The notes under the pieces are model-generated. The model saw only the letters and a list, made by a program, of their open reading frames with translations, searched no databases and was not told the DNA's origin. A stretch of 64,000 bases of DNA from Phytophthora hibernalis (Eukaryota > Oomycota > Peronosporomycetes > Peronosporales > Peronosporaceae): positions 620,001-684,000 of the forward strand of contig JAAKBF010000035.1 in the NCBI GenBank assembly GCA_012656075.1, in the 5' to 3' direction. How positions within the stretch are numbered: position 1 is the stretch's first letter; each line of letters starts with the position of its first letter. The translations under genes were made by a program, and so were the position numbers. Below are positions 56,674 through 64,000 of this stretch, piece after piece.

Positions 56674-56920
56674 ACTGCGGCTGTGGTCACCACCTTGCCC
56701 GTTTTAGCTACCGTGGCGTGATAAATAGCCACGAAACGACCTTGGGTCATGCAATGAGAGCCAAGCATTCCCCAATTGCGATAGTGCACCAAGCCCCAAA
56801 GCTTGATTTGCTTCTGCGAATACAGTAACCATGCGAAAAATGTTGTCTTCTTTCATCTTCAAATACCTTGGTACCGAGTTTCTCTGTGCATCGCCCTCAC
56901 TACTTCACCGCCTTCACACT
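56674..56920. other. Compact intergenic gap
   Basis: 247 bp between the large zinc-finger protein start and the 3' end of the chromo-barrel gene, both on the minus strand. No gene or clear regulatory motif is recognised. Confidence 0.4.
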
Positions 56921-58198
56921 TTATTGTACAGATACTGCGCTTAGCTGCTTCTTCCAGATCAGAGCGCATTTATTAAGGAAGCTCTGCATGGCTTCCCGCT
57001 CTGCTCGCGCCTCCTCGCGCTGCGCTGAGAAATCCAACACAGTGCCATCATCAAGCTGCAGGTCACGGAACGGCGGTAGCTCATCGGGGAAAGACCCCTC
57101 TTCTTCATTGACGGATGGGCCTTCGCTGCAGCCGCTGCAGTTGCCGTAGCAGGGTGCGCTGTATCGCGTTTTGTCGCTTGGAGCTTCGCGCTGTATCCAG
57201 CTTCTCAAGATGGCCCTTCTTCTCTTTCACCACTACTGCAGCACGTTTCGATCCTCGCGGCTGCTCTGGCTTGTGTCCGTTCCTTTGAGCAGACTTCGAT
57301 GCCACAACAGCACTCCTCGATCTGATTTTCTCGTCAGTATTCTCCCCAACTTTCCTCTTCGCAGCCACTTTCTCCGGCTGGCGTGCTGCCTTCTCTGGAG
57401 GAAGAGAGACGGTCGGCTTCGCGTTAGGCGTCTTCTTCACACGCAAAGGTCTCTTCTCATTATTGGCCTTCTTCTTAGCAGGAGCTGGCAAAGCGCTAGG
57501 CTTAGCTTCTGCTGGAGCTGGCACGGGGCTGGCTGTGGGTTCCTCAATGGCGCCCAACATGTCTTCAAAAAGGTGCATGTCTCCATCCCAGCCCTTGTCA
57601 TTCTTGTCGATCTTGGTACGAGCTGCAGCAAAACAATATCAACCGCACAAAATGTCAGTTTTTCCACCCCAGAGCATACAATAGACAACACTCGAGCATC
57701 TCACGAGCGTAGCGGCCATGAGCCGTAATGGACATGGGATCCGTCCAAAGGTCGTAGTTCTTGCTCCAGCCCACAAAATGCACCTTGATCTTCTGCGTGG
57801 TCAGGTTGCACTGGATGATCCTGGCCTCCCCACAGCATCTTCTTGTCCAGGGCGTCGATGTAGTAGCCCACACATTGGGCCTTCTCCTTCTTGGGTTTGG
57901 GCTTGGGCTTCGACTTCCTGTCGCGGCGTCTCTCCCTTCTCGCAGGCTTTTCAACAGGCACAACTACTGGAGTTTCCTCCGTCTTGGAAGCTGACATGGA
58001 GCCTGATTTAACAGGAGAAGCAGAAGCAGCGGACGGCGTCATCGCTTCAGTCTCGAGGGTGGAGCCGCTGCACGTGATACAACAGCATACAAAACGTCAG
58101 ATAAGGTGAAGAGCAGCCTGAGCATGAGGTGGTGTGCGTAGACTCGACCTAGGGGTGGCAGGAGTGGAGGAAGTAGCGGGCGCGAGGCTGGCGGCCAT
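56921..58198 (-). CDS. Chromo-barrel (Tudor-knot) domain protein
   Basis: Exon 1 is 58198-58149 and exon 2 starts at 58067; a further intron ends at about 57625. After a basic Lys/Pro-rich region, a chromo-barrel domain of the MRG/MSL type is readable: CVGYYIDALDKKMLWG, then one frame over IKVHFVGWSKNYDLWTD. Such domains bind methylated histone tails in acetyltransferase complexes. The slip is at the C4 run 57828-57831. The C-terminal part is Lys/Arg/Pro-rich (low complexity) and ends in a helix near 56921, with another frame change around 57180. The family beyond the chromo barrel is not certain, and I saw no MRG domain. Confidence 0.7.
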
Positions 58199-58346
58199 GA
58201 CCAACGTGGACCTTTGGCGCGAATTCAGCGAATGAAGCTAAAACGGGGTGAATCCCGTCAATCAGAATATAGAACTGATGAAATGCGCTACGAGGGGTGG
58301 TCAAGTTGAAGTTGCCTTTTGATTGACAGGCAGTGATGGCCTCTAT

Positions 58347-59846
58347 TTATCTGTCGGTCAGTTTCTGTAACGCAGAGATAGTTGTCGTGGCTTCCTCAAC
58401 GGCAGAAATCTGGATGCGCGCAGTGCCTATTACGTTGTCGTCGTCCACTGAGCCGGACGGTTGACGCAGCAGGGCAAAGCGATACTGCACTCGAACATTG
58501 TCTACGGCCTGGTAGTTCACGTAGTCTGGGGACGTCCACCGACGAGTTTGGTACTTGCTGCGAACGTCTACCTGCAACACTTCTTCGATGGCGGACACGA
58601 AAGTATCAGGAGCCCCACGGTAGTGCACAGACGTCTCGGACAATTTGTGGATCGTCGAAACCAGGGTAGCTGACTCCCACTCGACCCTGAGGGATAACAA
58701 CCATTGTAATTGGGTCAACGAGGGAGAAGATTCAAGAGTTTGTCGTTTTGCACGTACTCGATAGGTGGCTGAGGAGTAGAAACCCAACCTGCTGCCAGTG
58801 CGTCGGGGAGGCTATCGTATGCTGGAAAACAGTAGAAGTGGTTAGTAAAAGTTGTCAGCATGACACCATTCGGACGGTGGGTACCTGAAATGTAGGGCTT
58901 GATATCCAGAATTGGAGTCTCGTCCAATACATCGACTCCGGAGAGATACACCGTGCGCTTTCGGATGTCAACGCGCTCGATTTTCGCCAGCGTGATACCA
59001 ATCGGGTTTGGGCGGTGTGGTGACCGGGTGCAAAAATACCAACACGCTCCTTGAGCATTGGAGGGGATATTTTGGCCTGATAAGGAAAAACACAGCCATT
59101 AGACGCGCTCGCAACAATTATCCCAAGCAGCCGAAACACACCCGGAACGTATGACGGTGACTATCCGATCGTAAACCCTGGTGAGCGCGAGTATTTTTGC
59201 CGTTCGTATTTTGATGGAACACGAACACAATCCAGACGTGGCTAAAGTCCTCGAGCCCGACCAGCGTATCCGGCGAGATATTCCGTTGGAAGATAATCTT
59301 CGCTCTGGTCGAAGGTGCAAGCGAGCCTTGACGAGGCGTACCTACAACCACCACCACCACTCCTATCAGCTACGAATTCTGCATATTGAAATAAATGCTT
59401 TGCACATTACCTAGACACACTTTGAAGCACGAGTGAACAGTCCCAACGGGCTGGACGAAGCAGCCCTTGCTGGTGTCCAGCTTTTCCTCCATCACACGTC
59501 GCAGTTCCTGACCAACAATCACACAAAACAGTCTATATTTCCAGTCATCCAACCAATAAACCAGTACAAGACTCGAACCTTCTCAGCAGCCACGCGTCCA
59601 CGTCGCTCATCCACACGCGCTTTCTCCTTCTTAACTGCATCACTCTCCAGCTCCTGCACATTGAAAAAGGCAACAAGTTGGTATATGGCTGTATACTGAC
59701 TGAACACCATGCAGTTGACGAGTTACCTCAATTTTCTGAAGTTGTTCTCTAGCACCAGGTGACTGACTCCACCAGATCCACAGTAACGCCGCCGTCTGCA
59801 GCGCCAGCGTCAGCGTCTCCAGCCGCAGACCGATGGCCGACGTCAT
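58347..59846 (-). CDS. TRMO: TrmO/TsaA-type tRNA methyltransferase
   Basis: TrmO methylates t6A37 to m6t6A in tRNAs that read ACY codons. Proposed exons: 59846-59727, 59653-59579, 59507-59411, 59341-(exon 4 end uncertain, about 59177), 59076-58885, 58821-58758, 58686-58347. The protein starts with a hydrophobic segment (ETLTLALQTAALLWIWW), which could be a membrane anchor. A coiled stretch follows, then the TsaA barrel: VGTPRQGSLAPSTRAKI, LEDFSHVWIVFVFHQN, a GIFA-RSPHRPNP region and LDETPILDIKPY. The conserved C-terminal domain (VLQVDVRSKYQTRRW, VQYRFAL) is present. One base is missing in the RSPHRPNP region near 59029. The TsaA family is widespread, and the anchored form seems unusual. Confidence 0.85.
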
Positions 59847-59986
59847 TATTGCTGGCCGCAAGCAATATTCGCATGGCTTCGACCATTGGCCAATATTTAA
59901 CAATCCATGATTGGCTAAAAAGACGGATACTTTTTGCGACCCTTTGGGATTTGTCTCACTATTAAGTTGGTGACAAGATCGCAAAT
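59847..59986. promoter_or_regulatory. 140-bp bidirectional promoter with three CCAAT boxes
   Basis: The stretch between two divergent start codons holds ATTGG at 59885-59889, CCAAT at 59890-59894 (together ATTGGCCAAT, a palindrome) and ATTGG at 59910-59914. CCAAT boxes in both orientations fit a shared NF-Y-type promoter. Confidence 0.6.
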
Positions 59987-60343
59987 ATGCCAAAGAACTC
60001 GGGAGATCGCTCCATGTCTGCTGCCCTGCAGCACCGCAAGGTGCGTCTTAGCGTCAATATACATATAGTGTGCAATTTAAGATGCTGACCTCCGTGTAAC
60101 GTTATCGTGCAGATGTCGGGGTCCTTCGAGAGATCTCAGGCGGAGAAGCGCCACTCGAACATGCTGAACGGCCGCAACCCAGTCATGGCTCGTCGCTCGC
60201 AGGCTCCCACCATCGTGGACGACCTGGATGACAGCCAGAGCATGGGGCTACTGCCGTCGCTTGGTGTCGGCGTCGCTGTCGCAGGCTCCATGCTCGTCGT
60301 AAGCTACGCTGCAGTACTGACGGCTATGGCCGAAGCGGCCTAA
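59987..60343 (+). CDS. Small tail-anchored membrane protein
   Basis: Exon 1 is 59987-60040, then a 72-bp intron (GTGCGT...GTGCAG), then exon 2 from 60113 to 60343: 94 residues. The N-terminal two thirds are polar and basic (MPKNSGDRSMSAALQHRK, QAEKRHSNMLNGRNP). One hydrophobic helix (SLGVGVAVAGSMLVVSYAAV) lies 7 residues from the C terminus, so a tail-anchored topology is likely. I do not recognise the family; size and layout resemble SEC61-beta-like translocon subunits (cytosolic tail plus a single C-terminal helix). That assignment is plausible but unproven. Confidence 0.75.
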
Positions 60344-60464
60344 AGAGATGTTGCGTTAAGCGGACAGCAAGCAAAAGAGGAGGAAACGAGAAAAATGTGT
60401 CTGTACGTTGATTGATTTATGTTAATACGAAGTTGCAGTGCTCTGTTGCAGCGTTTACACGCTT

Positions 60465-60941
60465 TTAGTTGTTCTTCTTGAGTTTGGTCTTGGATTTGGA
60501 CAGCTTGTTGAAGGCAACGTGTTCTCGCACGAGGTCGAGCGATGCCAGTTGCACGTATGTGCATCCGACTCCGGTGACTGCTGCCAGCATGAGTAGCCAC
60601 TGAAAGACTTTCGCTCAAGGCCATGGAAAGTGTGCAACAACAGCATCAAACACAGCGCTGCAGGGACAAAGCGGAAGACCCACGACCCGGCACGGACAAA
60701 GAACAGTGTCGCAATGGAGCCTAACGCGTAGCCGACAAGTGTCGGATATATGCCTCCACCCTCGTACGAAAGCTCCATGACCTTACGCAACGAGACCTGT
60801 CGAGACGACACAACGTCAGGATGGACACATTCATCTGGTTATCCGCTCAGATTCACAATAACTCACATGCTCTACGATGTATTTGACTGCTAGTTGTGCC
60901 GCTCGTGCCGCTTCGTCCATAGTCAACTCCGTCGTCGCCAT
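60465..60941 (-). CDS. Small multi-pass membrane protein
   Basis: Exon 1 is 60941-60867 (MATTELTMDEAARAAQLAVK...) and exon 2 60796-60465, with a 70-bp intron. Two or three hydrophobic helices are seen: YPTLVGYALGSIATLFFVRA, VPAALCLMLLLH and, in another frame after a slip at about 60602-60614, WLLMLAAVTGVGCTYVQLA. The end is Lys-rich (KLSKSKTKLKKNN), a possible ER-retention-like basic tail. About 136 residues. Family not recognised. It is convergent with the tail-anchored protein gene, 3' ends 121 bp apart. Confidence 0.65.
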
Positions 60942-61018
60942 TCTTCTTCTCTGTTGTTGATGCTATCACTGATAAACTGCCTGATGCCGGGCAAGGGGCC
61001 ACACGTTGGTCGTTTCGT

Positions 61019-61957
61019 TTACTGTTTCAGCAGTAACATAAGCCAAAAGGGAGTACCGGTATCTCCCAACCATGTTACGCTTACCCGTGAACGAGCCGTG
61101 AACCGCATGGAATACACCGTCGCAAAATAATACATTAGAAACGTTGGTTGGCAATGATCTACGTACGACCTAACTTGAATGCTGGAGCTTCTCGTTACTT
61201 TGCCACTACAGATCGATGACTGCAAAGAGAAACAGTGTCGTGAAAAGAAAATGGTTGACAACCGAGAAGCACCACTGCTGGTTGGTGCAGGCGTTGTGCT
61301 GGCTGCACTGCTGCCTGAAGAATCGGTGGATGGAGCCGTTGTGTCTTCGAGTGCCAAGTCTTGGGTTGGAGTGGGTGTGGGCGTCGTTGTGTCTTCGACT
61401 GTCAAGTCTTCGGTTGGAGTGGGTGTCGGCGCCGTCACGTCAGCGCCAACATCGCCTGATCCAGTCTCGGCGCTTCCACCAATGTTTGCCACGCTATCGG
61501 TAGCATTGAGGCTTTGATCGTCACTCACCGGAGAGATATTCCTGTCGGCGCTACTATCGTTTGAGCTGGTGGTCACACCACCGCTTGAGCCTGAACGAAG
61601 ACTTGCACTCGAGTTTGCACTGGCACTTGCGCTGACACTCATATCTCCAGTGCAGTCGGCATTCTTTGCTGCGTAGACTACCGCGTAGTTGGAGCTATCG
61701 AAGTAGCAGTCTGGGGATTTTTTGGCCATGAACGCTAGCCAACTCGCACACTCCGGTAGTGGGCACAAGCGACTCGTGTCGAGGGTGGTGATGTCACCGT
61801 TTGCTGCACGGTAGCACGACTTGGCAGGATCCGTATTCTGCTCGTGGAGCTTGTTGGCGAGTTGTTTTTCATCCTGCGTGCAGAATCGCGTATTGGCAGC
61901 AGCACTTCCAGTGGCAACGAGCGACACGGCGACGACGATGGTCCAGATTGATCGCAT
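61019..61957 (-). CDS. Elicitin-like protein with Ser/Thr/Pro-rich domain
   Basis: The ATG at 61957 gives a signal peptide (MRSIWTIVVAVSLVATGSAA) and an elicitin-like domain with six cysteines (FC, SC, LC, EC, DC, DC) over about 90 residues. It is followed by more than 150 residues rich in Ser, Thr, Asp and Pro, containing two tandem copies of a TPTPTxDLxxEDTT unit (near 61330-61440, about 45 bp each). Such tails are probably O-glycosylated stalks on wall- or membrane-attached elicitin-like proteins. The frame stays open to 61019, but the last 60 residues do not look like a GPI signal, so the true end may differ through an intron or indel near 61200. It diverges from the histidine-biosynthesis gene. 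Confidence 0.85.
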   Translation of the reverse strand: MRSIWTIVVAVSLVATGSAAANTRFCTQDEKQLANKLHEQNTDPAKSCYRAANGDITTLDTSRLCPLPECASWLAFMAKKSPDCYFDSSNYAVVYAAKNADCTGDMSVSASASANSSASLRSGSSGGVTTSSNDSSADRNISPVSDDQSLNATDSVANIGGSAETGSGDVGADVTAPTPTPTEDLTVEDTTTPTPTPTQDLALEDTTAPSTDSSGSSAASTTPAPTSSGASRLSTIFFSRHCFSLQSSICSGKVTRSSSIQVRSYVDHCQPTFLMYYFATVYSMRFTARSRVSVTWLGDTGTPFWLMLLLKQ

Positions 61958-62619
61958 GTCTAGACGTTGAGCTTGAACAATATAGGAGAAGCGGCTTGAT
62001 TGAGCTAGGTCAGATTGAGGAATGAGTCTAGAACTTCGACTAGCTTCGCGTCCGCAAGACGCTTTCAAAGTTCCGACAGAGCTCGTAGTCACTTGAACTC
62101 TTGGTTGGCACATACGCAACACACGTTAATCACTAGATAAACTCATCGAAAAGCACGTCAACTCACCACGTTCTTGATCTGACCATTTCATTGCCTTCGG
62201 ACGGCAAAACAAGATCAACCCGTGAGCAACTCTGTGTACAATGTAAGTTACACGTGCATCGTACGGTATTCTGACCGATCTTCTTTTGCATTATAAGAAA
62301 CTTGATTAAAAGAAAGCTTAACATCCCTGATCGTACCGGTACCATAAGTTCAAATCGAATTCTTCCCCACACTTTTGATTCGCATTTTTCTAATAGTCCC
62401 GAGTGCAAACTCGTTCCACCCATTTGACGTGGAGCTCATCAGCTCAAGGTCACCTCCATGCATAATACGCGTGCGTAGTGCTCCACGCCACGTGAAGTTT
62501 CCGCGTTCAATTCAAAGCCTTCACTTGGCAAATGTAGTAAAAACCGGCCATGTTTGCCAAAACACCAATTCCAGCCGACAATCACAAGCCACAACTCGAA
62601 CAGCTCTCACATCGATACA
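61958..62619. other. Divergent promoter region
   Basis: No supported gene between the elicitin-like gene and the aminotransferase. Short frames on both strands show no similarity. There is an AT-rich block at about 62220-62320. Confidence 0.5.
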
Positions 62620-64000
62620 ATGGACAAGCAGAGTGCCATCGCGATGGGGATGACCGCCGGACTGGGCGTCGGGTACCTGCTGGGCAAGGCGCAACCTACA
62701 GTTCTACGTGCGGCCAGCATCAAGAAGACGGAGGAGACCCAGAGCCTGGACGAGGTGGAGCGTCTCATCCGCCCCAACATCCTGGCGCTCACACCCTACC
62801 GCTGCGCCCGCGACGACTATGATGAAGGTTGTGGAGTGCACTGTGTAATAATGGAGCTAGTGGTTATACTAACGTTATGTATGTGATAGGAATTCTGCTG
62901 GATGCCAACGAGAACAGTCTGGGGCCACCGTTGCAGGGCCACGAGAAGCTGCAAGCCATGGAGCTGGAGCGCTATCCATGTCCGTACCAGCCTGAGCTTA
63001 AGAAGGCCATCACTGACTTCAGGTGAGTAGGCTGGTACGTGTAGTACAGAGCTTGTGTCACTCACTGCCTGCCATTTCTTGTGTGTGACAACAGAAACGA
63101 GTCGTCTACCGAGAAGATCGGCCAGGCGAACACGTTCCTGGGCGTTGGAAGTGATGAAGCAATTGACCTGATCATTCGTGTGGCTTGCACGCCTCGTGTG
63201 GACAATATTGTGATCACTCCACCAACGTACGGAATGTACAGCGTGTGCGCCAACATCCACGACGTGGACATCATCTCGGTGCCTCTGAAGATTGAGGCAC
63301 CTGTGGACAACCTCAAGGGACTGAAACCGGACCTCCCACTGCCGTCGTTCCACGTCGACCCACAGGAGGTGCGTCATTGAATCATGAAGCAAACGGTGCC
63401 TGCTTGGTCGCCAAACACCGCTCTAACCGACATGATGCTCATTCCTGCTGCAGATTTTGGATGCCGCTACTGCCTCTACGAAAGTGATCTTCTTGTGCAG
63501 TCCCGGAAACCCCACAGCGAATATTCTGCGCTTGAAGGATATCGAGGCCGTCCTGAACTCGAAGGTTCGTTTTTAATTTGTTGGTGTTGTGCCAGCGATG
63601 AAGTTCTAACGCATTGCCTGCGCATTCTACAGAAGTACAAGGGTTTTGTCGTGGTCGATGAGGCATACATCGACTTTGCTGATACGCCCAGCTTGTGCAC
63701 GCTCGTGAACACACACAAGAGGCTAATTGTGCTTCAAACGCTCTCGAAGGGCTTCGGCCTCGCTGGCATTCGTCTGGGTATTGCGTTCGGCGACCCCAAG
63801 CTTATCCAAGTGCTCAACAACGTGAAGGCGCCGTACAACATCAGCAAGCTGACGTCCGACGTTGCACGCAAGGCTTTCTCGAACCTGGACGAACTGCGCA
63901 AGAACGTGAATCTTATCAAGGAGGTATGTGATCGTTGTCAATTTTTAGTAATTCTTTTGGCGGAAGGCCTACGAGTGATCGCTCACATATCTGTGCTTGG
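62620..64000 (+). CDS. HisC: Histidinol-phosphate aminotransferase, 5' part (cut by window end)
   Basis: A PLP-dependent class II aminotransferase of histidine biosynthesis, converting imidazole-acetol phosphate to histidinol phosphate. Exons 62620-62827, 62890-63022, 63095-63368, 63454-63564 and 63633-63923 join in frame; the gene continues past 64000 in an intron. An N-terminal extension with a hydrophobic Gly-rich stretch (AIAMGMTAGLGVGYLLGKAQ) precedes the conserved body: LLDANENSLGP, FLGVGSDEAIDLIIRVACTP, CSPGNPTAN, VVVDEAYIDFAD and LSKGFGLAGIRLG, in which the Lys binds PLP. The extension could be a targeting sequence. No lesions in the visible part. Introns are 62-85 bp. Confidence 0.94.

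Overview
The window looks like nuclear DNA of an oomycete, most likely Phytophthora or a close relative in the Peronosporales. The evidence is a decayed Crinkler-type effector gene, three elicitin-like secreted proteins, small housekeeping genes packed head to head with introns of about 55-80 bp (GTACGT or GTGAGT donors), and remnants of Ty3/gypsy, Mutator-like and Tc1/mariner-like elements. It is eukaryotic: there is no operon logic, and neighbouring genes work largely independently.

Layout. Positions 1-11103 are a tandem array of a 424-bp unit, each carrying one minus-strand serine tRNA gene with anticodon CGA. There are 26 tRNA copies, and one further unit has lost its tRNA. Sixteen copies carry G19A, a change in a base that belongs both to the tRNA tertiary core and to the internal polymerase III promoter. 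The array ends abruptly inside the pol gene of a degenerate Ty3/gypsy retrotransposon (11104-16415, minus strand), which keeps only its 5' LTR. From 16.4 to 22.5 kb lies more transposon debris: a Mutator-like transposase, a convergent Ulp1-type protease and a broken SET-domain gene.

The gene-rich part starts at 22.6 kb: a short-chain dehydrogenase, a nested mariner-like MITE, TTI1, protein phosphatase 5, VPS50, a PX-domain protein, an unrecognised broken gene, histone H2B, a G-protein alpha subunit, a DOPA-dioxygenase-like protein, the SRP receptor alpha subunit and an adenosine-deaminase-like enzyme. A second plastic zone at 44.6-48.7 kb holds 120-bp tandem repeats, a Crinkler pseudogene with a 241-bp internal duplication, and a decayed fragment of the deaminase gene. 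Then come two adjacent elicitin-like genes, a DIX-domain/STK16-type kinase fusion, a large protein with FKPxI-type motifs, a chromo-barrel protein, a TrmO-type tRNA methyltransferase, two small membrane proteins, a third elicitin-like protein, and the first five exons of a histidinol-phosphate aminotransferase that runs off the right edge.

Many conserved genes are interrupted by single-base frameshifts, often at runs of 3-5 identical bases, while others nearby are intact. The simplest reading is residual indel error in a long-read assembly rather than mass pseudogenisation, so broken housekeeping genes are listed as CDS with the break noted. Exon boundaries were placed by eye from GT-AG signals and reading frame.
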